DNA of 64,000 nt from Gyrodactylus bullatarudis. Lineage: Eukaryota; Platyhelminthes; Monogenea; Gyrodactylidea; Gyrodactylidae. Below, piece after piece: positions 22,799 to 34,684 of the stretch (positions are counted from its first letter, which is position 1; every line of letters starts with the position of its first letter). The position numbers and the translations under genes were made by a program. The notes beneath the pieces are model-generated. The model was not told the origin of the DNA and did no database searches. It was given only the letters and a program-made list of their open reading frames with translations. Where the stretch lies: assembly GCA_012064415.1 (NCBI GenBank), contig SSNU01000179.1, positions 1 to 64,000 on the forward strand, read 5' to 3'.

Positions 22799-25700
22799 TT
22801 GTTGATGCTGCTGTTGTTGTTGTTGTTGGTACACTTGAGACATATATTGTTGAGCAGCTAAGGCAACGACAGAATTCTGGCTTATCGAGTTGACTTGTGA
22901 TACCTGTGGAGTTTCTTGAGGTACGGAAACACACTGAGTTGATCTTTGACTGGCATGCTGGCGGGCACGTTCTTGAAGATCTTTCAATGCGTCATCATTT
23001 TCATCAATGGACAATACATTCTTTTTATTTTCTTCTTCGCTAACTTCAGTGACTGATTCAATTGTTTTTTTAGAGGACTTAGAACCTTCCGATTGATTGG
23101 CATTAGCAGTACTAATAGTATTAGTATAAGGAACCGAGTTAGTAGAATTGATTGTTGTAACAGCTGTGTGAATAAAGAAAATTTATTGATTCTCTTAATT
23201 CTCAGGCATGAAGAATATTTATCTTACTCATTGTTACTTTAGGTTCTGGATTATTAACAGTATGAACAAGGACATTGCTAACAGCATTACCGACCACTTT
23301 TTTAAAAGCGTTATTAGCAATCTGAGCAATGCCTTTGTCATATTTTATACCACGCTTGAAATCTATCTTGAGAGGTGTAGTTGAGGATGAATTGGCAGAT
23401 ACGATTCCATTCACATTTTGAATTGGTTTTGTATCTGATGCAAAATATAAGCTTGTATCAGAATCAACTTGATATTGTATTTTCATCCAACTTACGCTTT
23501 ATAGAAGTCATGATATTCTTCCTTCTTTTTCCTCGCCTTCTTCTACCTTTTTTCTTTAAAGGCTGTTGGTTTTTCTTGGAATCATATCTATCATATGATC
23601 TTGATCGATAACTATCAGAACGATTACCTCTGGTTGATGTTGACCTTGTGTATCGAGAAGAGAATGAAGATCCTGTTGATGTATAAGAAGAAGATCGACT
23701 TCGATGACGTCTGAAATTTGAAAAAAATATTATCATTTTATGATAAAGCTCTCGAATCATGTATAAGTACCTAGAGGATCTAGATGAATTCGTAGAGGAC
23801 GAATAGCGAGAATAACTTGAAGAGCGAGATGACCTTGACCTGGATGATGATCTTGAATAAGCTGAAGAGTATGACCTTCGACGGCTATGATAATTTCTAG
23901 ATTTCTTTTTAGATGTTCTCTCGCTTCCATGAGAAGAGTAAGAAGATGATCGATGGGAAGATGAACCATCGTCAGATGAATATCTAGAACGCGACCGAGA
24001 ATTAGAACGTGATTTTTGGTTACATGCCTCTTCCGGATCTTTGTCTCCTTCGTGATCAGGGGTAGAATTTTTTGATTCATTTTCTTTTTTTTCTATTTAA
24101 ACAAATAATCAGACATGATTTAAACATGAGAATAGATTAAAACTTACTTCTTTTAATTTTATCACCGTTTGTTGATTCAACGAGTAAATTCTTTTTTCGC
24201 TTGCTACCAGAATTAGTTTGCTCTTTTGTTGTATTCAAGACAGGGGATTCAGTCAAATCAAATACATCTCGATCTAATTTTGGTAGAGTGGTTTGACATT
24301 CAATTCCATTGTCATCGTCATCTGAATCCCAACTGCAGGCAGCAGTTGATTTGAGTTTTGATTGAATGTTTGTATTTATAACAATAGGTGTTAGTTTTTT
24401 ATGATTTTCAATGGGCTTTTCAGAAACAAAAGTGTTCTTTTTAAAGAGAGGTTGAACTTTGATTTTTTCAGTGTTTGCCTTGATAAATTCTTCGTCCTCG
24501 TCAGAACTTTGGTAGTTTTCAACTAATGACATTGAGACAGAGGGTGGAACAACTTTGTTTATCTTCGACTCATTCTCCTTTGGAATATTTTCAATTTTTT
24601 TCTTTTGCTTAGTTTTGACCGAGACATCCTTACTGGATTTAGATTTACTCTCAGAATGCAATTTCTCTATTTGAAAAATAATAAATTTTGAATTGAATCC
24701 AGATCAAAAATATTTTAATGGGATACACAGCGTCAGAGACCGAAAGCGAGTTAATTATTTTCACTAATGGTTAGAGAATGATATTCGAAAATATAAGAAA
24801 TTAAATTAACCAGCAAAATTTGAAAGTCATTTGAAGGTTGGTTTTCTGAGTTAGTTTTCCATCTCACAGAGATTGAATAAAGTTAAACTGATCTAAATAG
24901 TAAAACTGATTTTCTGATAAAGTAATCTTTAGAAATAAACACTATCAAGAAGAAAGTCAAATAAAACTTTGGGTGGTTTGTAAATTTCAATTTAAATTTT
25001 AGACATACTTGATCTCTTCAATGATTCCTTCACTAAGGGATCCTTATCTTCATGGGATGCTGGGGTTCTTGGTTTTATTTCTTTCTTGATAGCAGTCCTC
25101 TCTGGAGTATCCTCTTCATTTTTCCTTCAGGAGAGTAAATTAATTAAAGACGAATTTGAATGATCATTTTTTTCGATTTACCTCTTATCCTTACGATGAT
25201 TCCGGGAAGCCTATAAAATAAAAAAAAGTTAATGATTTGAAAAAAAGTTTACCAATCCAACATTAACCAGGAATACGAACCAAGAAAAAACTCAAATTCA
25301 AGTATACGTCAAGTAAAGGTAATTTTTGATATTTTACAAAAAGTGTTCATACTATTCAAATATGTATGTCTTGTAAATAAAAACTCCCGTTCAAAAGCTC
25401 TATTGAGGAGGAAAAACAAGCGAGTGAACTAGAAATGTAGGATTTCATCTAATATATATGTAAAAACAGTTAATAACAATCGATGATCAATTATCAACTG
25501 AGATCTATTTTGATTATAAAAAATAAAACATGAAAGGAAAAAACATTTAATAATTGAAAAAATTCCCTTGATTTTTGTAGAAAGAGAGATTCTATTTTAA
25601 ATAAATAACAATATTCACACATTTTACATACACATGGACATTAATATCGAGCACACAAACAAATATGGATGAGCAAACATAAAAGGGGAAATAAAAATGA

Positions 25701-28405
25701 AGATTACTTTTTTAGGTAAGAGGTTAGAGAGTTAATAAATAAAGATGGAAAAATAACATAGTTTTGGATAATTGTTAAGCATTTTAGATAAATGAAACTT
25801 GTATTTCAAGCGAAATAATGAGGTATAGAGTTATACAGATATAGGATGTCGAGGTGTTCCTTACAAGTGTATAGATGAGCATGGTCTTGTGTTTTGTGAA
25901 ACAAAGAAGAGAAACAAGGACTAATAATAGAAAATAAATTTTTCTTGAAACAAATCAAATCAACATTTTAATAAACTAAGATGGACAATTTAAAAATCTA
26001 TAGCATGGAAGAAAGTGAAAAAAATGAGATAAATTCAAGTGTCTGCACGAGTATGCATATTACAGTACAGTATTGTTGATTAATGAATAGAAAGGCATAC
26101 AGAGAAAAAGCATTTGGCAATCTTTGATGATAGAGAAAATAGAGTTACTTTTAGACAAAAGACTAGGTTAATTTTTCTTCATTATCAATTAAGAAAAAAA
26201 CTATAACTACGGATAGAAAGAGGAAAATTGAAAGCATGCATAATCTCTTTTTCTTTCAGAACCAAGACAGAATCTCTTGCTATAGATGATGAGAAAGCTC
26301 TAGTTCAACTTTTAGGGCTCTCCTCAATCATTTTACGAGGCTAACCAGTAATTTTTCAACTCACATAAATTCATTGTATTTCCGTGTATGGAAAGTTTAG
26401 AATAATAAAATTAGAGAAAATATTTATTGATGACCTTTATCAATATGGTGCTGAAACCCATTGACTAGTTATTGACATGCAATTTTATTTTTATATACGG
26501 ACAAAAATAATAATAAGAAGAGCATAAAATGTTGTTGTGTCTAGCATGAAGATATAAAATAATTAGCATTTTTACTCCAATTATGGTAGTAATAGTAAAT
26601 ATGCAAGCAACTCTGTTTTAAATCAAAGTCATCAAGTACTCTCTATTTTCAACTTTGTTTAATAATGAAAGAATATGAACAACTAGATCACATTTTACAG
26701 CCATGATCGCACAATTTCAAAGGATCTACCAGAAATACTTTTTAATAGCAAGCATATATTAATTTATAAGTATTATCTTCGATTTATTGATTTCATGATA
26801 AAATACAGGAAACTCAAAGATGCTTACCAAATATTCTTGAATAATGTTTTTATTTCAAATATTTTACGAGATATATAAACATAAATTAGTCATAATTAAA
26901 ATTGTGAAAATAACAATAAATTTAAAGGGGAGACAATTTTTTGTTGATTAGTAAATAAATCATCAAAAAAGGAGAATACCGATGAAAGTAAGTAAGTTTT
27001 GAAAATAATCAGATATTATTATTATAACTATTATGATTAAATGCATCACCAGAAGTGTATAGATCCAAATGAAAGAATGGCTATGAATGAAAGCATTAAG
27101 GTCAGTGTTTGAGTCACAGTTAAATTTCTAATATTTGAATGTATTATTTTTGAGGATCAAACAACAAATTTCTTTCAAATAAATTATTTGAGATAAACAA
27201 CAGATAACAACCTCTATCTATTAAGTATTAAATGCATGCTTGTAAATAAAACCTTTCCATTGTAATTAGAAATAATAGCCTTGCAGTAAATTTAAAGCAT
27301 CCATATGGCCTTTTTGTGACACAGGAAAATAATTTATGATAAAATTTTAGAACTATTCTAAAGCTTACTTTTTACTATAATTGTGTTACAAGTATAATGA
27401 TGCATCTAGATAAACTAAATGGTGGTATTTGGTCACAGAGGGTATGAAAAAGGCATGAATCAAACGGATTTAATAGAAAATTAGTGATAGATATTTGATA
27501 GAAATATTTGATTAATCAGGATGACACGAAGGTGGTGAATTATAATTCTATCAAACCATAACTTTATGCATACAGTTTTGTTTCAGAATCTAGGATACAG
27601 AACATTCAATTATTAGTGTTACAACTTAGTTTACATAGAGGCGGAGAGTACCATGCTAAAAAATTTGTAGAAACCCATGAATTTCAACACATTTGAATAA
27701 TTTTTAAAAGGTTTTGAATCTGGATTAATTAAAATAAATAAAGTGCAATGAAACAAATTTAAAATATCACTGGAAACAAGTATACAAGTTTAATGCATCT
27801 GTGACAATTTATTGAACATAAATCAGAATTTTCAATTGATAAGATCAAATTGAATTTTACTTTGAACAATGAATAAAAGTATGGATGATGAAAACAGAAA
27901 TAATGAAACAATAGTGCCACATAAACACACCAAAGAGTAGCATAGCGAAATAGATGACATGGGTAATTAGATAATTACGGTTTTTATCATAAGAACATAA
28001 CTAACATGTAGAGCTCTAGAGCAAAGATTATCTGTAAAATAGTTACAGAAAATAAATCTTAATTCTTATTTGTAATAAGAATACTCGAATTTGTACTCTC
28101 GAAAAAGAGATTTTGTAAAAGCATCACAAAAATCCTTATTATTGAATTAAAGGAATAGAAATGTTAGATTGAACTCACAGAACTACGAGATCTTCTGGAA
28201 TGTTGGGATCTGTGACTTGATTTGACCTAAATTATAATAATAATAATATATCGATTTCATTTTCATAATGTTTTTGGACATACGGAAGAAGACTTTGAAT
28301 TATCATCTGAAAGCGAAGGCAATCGTGAGAATGATTTTTTCATATTATTTTGTTTAACTAACTTTTCTTTGACTTGTGTTTCTTGGATTTCGACTTAGAC
28401 GACAT
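20099..28405 (-). CDS. RS-rich / poly-glutamine nuclear protein (unidentified)
   Basis: Sixteen exons (28363-28405, 28284-28306, 28179-28226, 25182-25210, 25009-25124, 24148-24666, 23771-24092, 23496-23710, 23228-23434, 22766-23163, 22175-22409, 21419-21753, 21233-21364, 20910-21176, 20369-20826, 20099-20312) give an unbroken 1186-aa reading frame. The N-terminal third is Lys/Ser/Arg-rich with many RS dipeptides (exons 7-8), typical of splicing-associated or speckle proteins. A basic KKKGRRRRGKRRK cluster could be a nuclear signal. The middle holds DALKDLQERARQHASQRS and then long Gln tracts (exons 10-15). The C-terminus is Asn/Thr/Glu-rich and acidic. Intron 3 (25211-28178) is about 3 kb; most others are 50-90 nt. 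I do not recognise the ortholog; a co-regulator or splicing role is inference. Confidence 0.8.
22766..22840 (-). repeat. CAA/CAG trinucleotide tract coding poly-Gln
   Basis: On the minus strand exon 10 of the RS/poly-Q gene ends in a run of CAA/CAG codons broken by one His codon. Mixed CAA and CAG use makes it less slippage-prone than a pure repeat. Similar shorter tracts occur in the next exons. Confidence 0.75.
25211..28178 (-). other. Long intron 3 of the RS/poly-Q gene
   Basis: The interval is about 3 kb of AT-rich, stop-dense sequence between two short in-frame exons with good splice sites (acceptor TTTTATAG just above 25210, donor GTGAGTTC below 28179). No ORF above background and no recognisable element was seen. 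It contrasts with the 50-90-nt introns elsewhere in the same gene and could hold regulatory sequence. Confidence 0.5.
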
Positions 28406-28871
28406 ATTCAAGCAGGAAGAGTACTTGTCAGAATATTTTTTAAATTAAACGCAAGTATTGAGGGAATTAAAGAATGTGGGAACCAATCATATTTTGTTTA
28501 AGTCATAATAGAATTTGAAAGATAATATTTAATTTTAAAAAAATTAATAATTAAATTGTTTTCAACTAAAAATTTTAGTCTAAAATTTAGTTGAATTATT
28601 TAGTTACTGAATAATTTAGTCTAAATTTATTAATTTTGTTCCACGTTAAGCTATAGCTTGTATCTTTTTATACAATTACCAAAATTTTGTTGGAGTGTAA
28701 AGGATTGTCCGATCAAATTCAATTCTATTAAATCTTTAATTCAAGATTCTTCAAACCAGGTATACTTTTTGTTAGTTTATATTTATTACTATTCATAATT
28801 CCATCTATTGGGATTCTCAATTCAAAATTATTAAACTGTTTAATAATTAAACCGGACTTTGCCAAATTTTA

Positions 28872-29614
28872 TCAATTTATTTTATTTTTAAGGATTCCTT
28901 CATCTGTATGGGCCTTGAGATGAAATTCCAAATTAGTATTCAACTCTCGCAAGTAGGCTATTTCTTTTTTCCTGTTTTTGTTGCTTTTCTTGTGTGAATC
29001 AGTTAAGAATGTTTCTCTTTCTTTTATTTTTTCTTTCAAAATTTTTGCTTCAAGTCGAAGTTCATCTAACCTTTGCTCAATTTTTTCAATCTAAAAATTA
29101 GTGGATCAATTAACCTTTGGTTTGAACTCAGACGATGTAATGTTCTTTAGTAAACTTGTTCGGTCAGCATGAGACTTGCTGCCATTGATGACATTCTTAA
29201 GATTGCTTAAATCAAATCCCAAACTATCTTTTATACGCTTTAAAAATTTTCCTCTATAAGGACACTCAATATAGATTTGTCTAATTAGTTCTAAAAATGC
29301 TCCATTCATTATATCTTCTCTTATGAGACAGATATGTTTATTTCTAGCTTTTCTCTCAGAGATTTCTTTTATTACAAGGTCTCCAAGATGCTTCAAGTCA
29401 ATTGCAAGGCTAGGTGAAATAGATATTTTCTGAATCCATGTTTTATTATTGACGTTAGTCTTGAAGGGAGGGAAAATTGATGTCATGAAGTCGACATCTT
29501 CTTCGGAAAATTTAGTCTTTGATTTTTGTTGTGAGTCTTCCTCAATAAGGTGTAAAACTAAAAATTGATTACCTCACAAAATTCCTTAGGATCAGAGTAT
29601 TTTACGAGATTCAT
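28872..29614 (-). CDS. DNALI1: Axonemal dynein light intermediate polypeptide (p28)
   Basis: Exons 29578-29614, 29115-29557 and 28872-29090 close to 232 aa (human 258). The start MNLVKYSDP matches the family's SLVKYDNPVLV. The conserved middle reads IFPPFK ... WIQKISISPS, then KHICLIREDIMNGAFLELIRQ and CPYRGKFLKRIKDSLGF, equivalent to ICPVRRELYSQCFDELIRE and CAERGLLLLRVRDEI of human DNALI1. A C-terminal coiled coil follows. p28 is a light chain of single-headed inner-arm dyneins in cilia and flagella. The first intron is only 20 nt (29558-29577). The gene is divergent from UTP14, with 124 bp between the start codons. Confidence 0.9.
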
Positions 29615-29738
29615 TTAATCAACGAGTATACTATACTGTGTGATCAAAATTTGCGCTATTCTCATGGAAACATGTTACAATTGAAGTTTTTATTACATTA
29701 AGGTTATTGTTTAAAAAAATCATTAATTCGAAATTAGG
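29615..29738. promoter_or_regulatory. Compact divergent promoter, DNALI1 / UTP14
   Basis: Only 124 bp lie between the two start codons on opposite strands. The space must contain both 5' UTRs and core promoters unless transcription starts inside the neighbouring gene. No TATA box is evident. Confidence 0.45.
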
Positions 29739-32700
29739 ATGATATCCAATCCATCAGATCCCAATGCAAACATGTGGACTCTCCTTAACTTAAAGAAGGG
29801 AAACAAAAAGGAGCAGTCCAAAAAGATTGGAGAAATATTTAGTAATAAATCCAAGATTGAAGATGAATCATCTCTTGTCAGAGAAAAGAATGCAAGAAAA
29901 CTTGTGTACCAATCATCTAAAGCTCGAATGGACTTGTGGAAAAACCCAGTTCATCGGAACCGTCTAAATGATAATCTTCAATTTCCTCTAAAATCTAATA
30001 AAATTGAATTTTTGACGTCGAATTCTAGCAGAAATAAATTTGATGCCTTGAAATCCAACTCTGACAGCCTAAGAACATCTCTCTACAATTCGATTTATAA
30101 AAATAAGTTTGTCTTTTAAGATTTTATTACTAATTCGTGAATATATAACTTATAATAATTTTTTAGGAGACAAAACAAGGAAATCATAGATCCATTCACA
30201 TTCTCGAAAATCATTAGAAAAAAACGTGATAATTATTATAAGGAACGTGCTCGCCAGGATTATTTTGCTCAAAAGATGGCTATTAAAAAGAAAATTAAAA
30301 GTAAAAACTTTCATCGTCACATGAAAAGAAGACACATGAAAGAATTTGAGAAGGAAATAGAACAATATCGCCAAACTGATCCAGAAGAATTTCAGCGTCG
30401 TCTATTAGAAGTTGAAAAATTGAGAGCCAAAGAAAGAATATCACTTAAACATAGAAACGGATCAAAGTTCTCCAAGATTCAGAAAATGCGTTCAAAATAT
30501 AATCTCGATTCTCGGAATGCTGTCTTTGAAATGATGGAGCATAATAAGGAGTTAATGAAGAAAAATAATGAAGACGATGAAGACTCTTCTGGCACTGAAA
30601 TTGGTCTCGAAAGCTCAGACGAGGAGGATAATGATTCTGATAATCTAGAAATCAATTATGACTCCCAGGATTCTGACCAAGAAGATGCATTGAAATCAGT
30701 TCAATGGTGGAATAAAATTCAAAAGTCCAATGAGGATCAAAAAATGGATGAATCCGCCTGTCAAGATAACCAAAATAATCCAAAAATGATTAATGCGGAA
30801 AATTTCAAATCAATTCTTGACAATAACAAAGTCAACTCAAATGAACAGCTTCTTGAAGATCACTTTATGGAATTATGCACTACATCTGATGGTAAGTTGA
30901 TGCTGTTTTTAATATCTATTCGAATAGAAATAATCTTATACTATGGATTGATATTATCAGAATTGCAAACTGTTTGACTCTAGGGTAAAATGAGGGATAA
31001 TTGTTCCAGACATTAAAATTTGTCTTCACATTAATAAGAAATATATTTTTTGGATTATCTCCTGACTTTATTTAGAAGATAGAGGAAAGAGAAATCAATA
31101 TCCTATTTGCCTTGGAGATGAATAAAATTCCCATTTATTACCCTCTTCTTGCAGTTTACCATTACCAAATAGCAATTTAATTTTTGTGTGTAATTACGTC
31201 TCTAAAATCATTTCTATTATTACTTTTCCCATCTTATCACGTGCACTGAGAAGATATTTGGTAGATTTAAATATTCTCATCTCGACTGAGTGCCCAAAGT
31301 TTACTAAAGGAATTTTGGTCTCAGTCAAATACTTACCAAGGGATTTTACTAAGGGAAAAAGTGTTTAGATGGAGCTGAAAGTAGTCGTTTTGTTGACGAT
31401 GCTCGATTTTTAAGCACGGAAAAATTTCTAAATATCTAGCTTGATAAAGATTGTCTTATGCCTAAGCGACAAAAATATACTCAAATATTGAATGAATATT
31501 TTAAGTATTATTATTATTAAGTAATATTTTATTTTTATTAATTGCCTAATTTCCTCGAAAATATTCTGAGGACGGATCACTAATGGTCATGCTGGTGGTT
31601 AGAACGACGAAGTTGTTTAGGTGAATAAAAAATGTATATTGTACATTGATAATAGATCGAATATACAAACTATGCTTGGTGTATATTTTCAGGGAATTTT
31701 CAGTTAAACTAATGAAAATTTAATTCATTCATTACTTTAACTAAAAGCTCCCGGTTTATCAAGATTAACTAGGGAATTTTGATATTCCCTAATTCATTAC
31801 TTTAACTGTAACATATACATAATAAAAGAGCATAGAAGGATAGTCTTGACCAATAGCGAATATTCATTACTGACCAATGGGATCAGCACACAAGCCCCTA
31901 CCCCAGCAACTTCTAACGATCGGAAAAGATTCTTTTCCCAACCATAAACGCAAGCCCCTACTCCTACCCGGAAACGAAATGCCTCAACATCGCCACAGCA
32001 ACCCAAAGCATGGAGAAAACAGGGAAAGAGAGCGGCAACGGGGACTCAGAAAATCCAAAAATTCTTCACAACCCCCAAAAAGTTACTATGCCGATCCCAT
32101 TGGTCAGTAATACAAATTAGATACCCTATTGGTTAAAAAAAATGAATATTCGCTATTGGTCAAGACTATCCTTCTATGCTCTTGTATTATGTATATATGT
32201 TACAGTGAATCCGTGACCTCCAGTGATTCCACGGAATCACTAAAAGACTAGTTATTCCGTAGACTCGGCTTTCGAATTCACTAGTTATTCCGAGGAATCA
32301 CTGATAAGCACTGGTAATTCCGTAGAATTTTGAATTAATTTTATTTTTTGATCATGAATTTTTGAGATACAATCTCGTCCACAGTGACCAAGACTGATAT
32401 GACGACTGTGTACTATGTTGAAAATCTTGTTGAGAGGAATGAACTCGCGTCTATTTGTATTCTTATCTAGTTTTCTTTCCTCTCCATCGATCATCTGATA
32501 GTCATACCGGGTCCTAATTCGATAGTACTTTTTATCAGATAAATTACTGTTTTGGGACTTCTTTATATCTTTAGTAACTGATCAAACCGTTCTTGACTGT
32601 ATAACTTGGAGAAATAAGTAGGGTTATCAATATTGATAAGCTCAAAAAAATCGAGTTTTCATCTGTTTGGGTTTATGAAATTGATACCAACTATTTATCT

Positions 32701-34049
32701 ATATTTTTGACATAGATTGGAATAGGACTCAGCATACATTATCTAAATTCCTTAGAATATATTCTAGTATTTCAGGTTTTTGAAAATAATTCAAGGCATA
32801 TTTCTGAAGGAATAAAAACAGATACATTACAATAATTAAAATGAGCTTGTCATAAAAGGTCTATCAGAAAAACATTTCCCTGTTTTTTTTATTCTTCAAA
32901 TAATGAATTTAAAAATTTTTTCATCTGTTTTTAAAATAATCGCGGAATTACGAGTGCTTATTAGGATTTCCTCGGAATAACTAGTGAATTCGAAAACCGA
33001 GTTTACGGAATAACTAGCCTTTTAGTGATTCCGTGGAATCACTGGAGGTCACGGATTCACTGTAACATATATATATATATATAATTCGGTGTAAGGTCTG
33101 AAGAGAGCCGACGAAAATAAAAGCTTTTATTCACCTAAACAACTTCGTTGTTCTAACCACCAGCATGACCATTAGTCAGCACCCTCAGAATGAATATTTG
33201 TAAAGTTTTTTGAAAAAATTTGCTGAGATTTTAGCAAAAAATAAGATAAATTTCTATTGTAAAATAATAACTTTAGATTTCAAAGATCTGTTTGTCTGTT
33301 CGATCTCTCAAAGTTTAGAAGATGACTCGTTTAAGAGCAAAAATGGCAAAATCATTCATCAAAACGATAATTTGGTTTCGAAAACCGAATTCAAATATGG
33401 AATCGATATAATTATTTTGATCAAGTGTAGTTTTTACATCCTTGTTTATAAGTTATAACCTTGTCTAATTTATGATATGAACGGAATATATTAATCTTCT
33501 TGAGGTAATATCTCGATGGTTTTTATTTTATTTTTCTACTTATGAAAATTTTACGATTTAATTGCAAAGGATCTTGATTATTTTTAATGATTAGGTCAGG
33601 ATGCAGAACTGGAAAATGAATTTGCCAAGGAAAAGAAAGAGATTGAAGAGGAAGAAAAATTGCAGAATGTAGATAAATTTTTGCCAGCATGGAACACTTG
33701 GTCTGGACCTGGAACAGAGGAAAGAGACAAACTTTTGCATGAGAAACATATAATTCAGGCCCCTAAAAGGAAACGTCGCGATAAAAATATGAAGACAGCC
33801 ATTGTACGTGAACGTATAACGAATGAATTGAAAAAGCATCTCGTCAAAACAATACCATTCCCGTATAATAATATTGAAGATTATGAAAAGAGTCTTGCAC
33901 ATCCTCTGATTGAAGAGACTAATACGAGAATCGGTCAAAAGTTACTCAGTAAACCTCGTATAGTTGTTAAAAAGGGTTCCATTATCAAGCCAATTGATGA
34001 ATCAGCTGCAATTTTACGCGAAGTCGATATTGAAAGATTAAATAAATGA
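29739..34049 (+). CDS. UTP14: U3 snoRNA-associated protein 14, SSU processome
   Basis: Exons 29739-30106, 30167-30891 and 33595-34049 close to 515 aa, shorter than human UTP14A. Diagnostic segments are KKKIKSKNFHRHMKR, then RAKERISLKHRNGSKFSK and KMRSKYNLDSRNAVFEM, an acidic middle, and near the C-terminus LPAWNTWSGPGTEERD followed by basic KRKRRDKNMKTAIVRER and IPFPYNNIEDYEKSLAHPL. UTP14 acts in the nucleolus in 18S pre-rRNA processing and activates the helicase Dhr1/DHX37. Intron 2 (30892-33594) is 2.7 kb and packed with inverted-repeat elements, while intron 1 is 60 nt. Confidence 0.92.
31807..32205. mobile_element. MITE with ~60-bp terminal inverted repeats
   Basis: The sequence from TGTAACATATACATAATA through GACCAATAGCGAATATTCAT (31807-31868) is mirrored at about 32140-32205, ending TATATGTTACA. 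The interior shows a second internal palindrome around GGGATC/GATCCC and is less AT-rich than its surroundings. It lies inside the outer element and directly abuts the next one. Confidence 0.7.
32204..33066. mobile_element. MITE-like element with ~100-bp TIRs
   Basis: The left arm starts GTGAATCCGTGACCTCCAG and includes CTAGTTATTCCG motifs (32204-32303). The right arm (about 32960-33060) is its reverse complement, ending GGATTCAC. Within each arm the GTGATTCC/GGAATCAC and AATAACTAG motifs are themselves palindromic. The flanks TGTTACA and TGTAACA are also inverted, making the boundary with the neighbouring MITE ambiguous. Confidence 0.65.
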
Positions 34050-34084
34050 TTTCTTTACTTTCATAATAAAATCGATAAATGCAT

Positions 34085-34324
34085 CTATATTAAACTTAAT
34101 TTCCCAATCTTTCTGTCATTAGTAGATAATAAAGGAAATTGACTTCTTACATGGAAAAAAACAACTCCCAATTATTCCTAATAACTAAATAATGCTGGTC
34201 ATCTGGTTTAGATATTCTAGTCAATTGAGCGGTAAAGTTTTTCTTGGTCTCTCTTGTTAATTCTGTGAGAATTTCAGCGTCAACTACGTTAAATATCAAT
34301 ACTAGTGTAAATCTCACTGGACAT
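34085..34324 (-). CDS. Possible small protein, 55 aa
   Basis: A three-exon model (34318-34324, 34151-34283, 34085-34112) with 34-nt and 38-nt introns gives a closed frame beginning MSIDAEILTELTRETKK and ending KIGKLSLI. Without the last splice the ORF stops at 34147 with almost the same length. It lies tail to tail with UTP14. I do not recognise a family. The first exon is only 7 nt, which lowers confidence. Confidence 0.3.
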
Positions 34325-34480
34325 GAAGACAAACATAGTCAAACAAATTTTTGTTTGTTTACTAACATCAGCCGACTGTATTAAACTTGAGTATACAGTA
34401 ATTTTTACAAGTGTATATTTTTTCTTATATAACGGTAAGATACTGGCAAATATCCAAGTTTACATATAATGAACGAAGTC

Positions 34481-34654
34481 TCAATATGTTCCAGATGATG
34501 GTCTTGCTTGGCCTTTGAAATGGAGGCAAATGGAAGTGAGGTTGCTCCTGGGCAGATTTTTTTCTTGAATTGCGACATGCTTATGATGAGGGCTTCTCTG
34601 TTTAAAATCTTTCTTATTCCTTCTATAACATTTTCTGATTAAAAATTTTTTCAT
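34481..34654 (-). CDS. Possible small basic protein, 57 aa
   Basis: An ATG-initiated ORF of 57 codons is rich in Lys, Arg and His (MKKFLIRKCYRRNKKDFKQR at its start). A pyrimidine tract ending in AG precedes the ATG, so it could be the last exon of a longer gene. No family is recognised and chance occurrence is possible. Confidence 0.22.
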   Translation of the reverse strand: MKKFLIRKCYRRNKKDFKQRSPHHKHVAIQEKNLPRSNLTSICLHFKGQARPSSGTY

Positions 34655-34684
34655 TCCTGTCTTAAAGAAACAGGAAAAATTCAA

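Larger units (their letters stand above)
31570..33195. mobile_element. Outer inverted-repeat element in UTP14 intron 2
   Basis: About 60 bp at 31575-31632 (TAATGGTCATGCTGGTGGTT, then GTTTAGGTGAATAAAA) recur as the reverse complement at about 33120-33185. The arms enclose about 1.5 kb that contains two further inverted-repeat units, so this appears to be the oldest layer of a nested set. No transposase ORF is visible. Confidence 0.65.

Noticed and set aside
31797..32110. ORFs on both strands inside the UTP14 intron
   Set aside because: They lie within a palindromic MITE, which keeps both strands open by symmetry.
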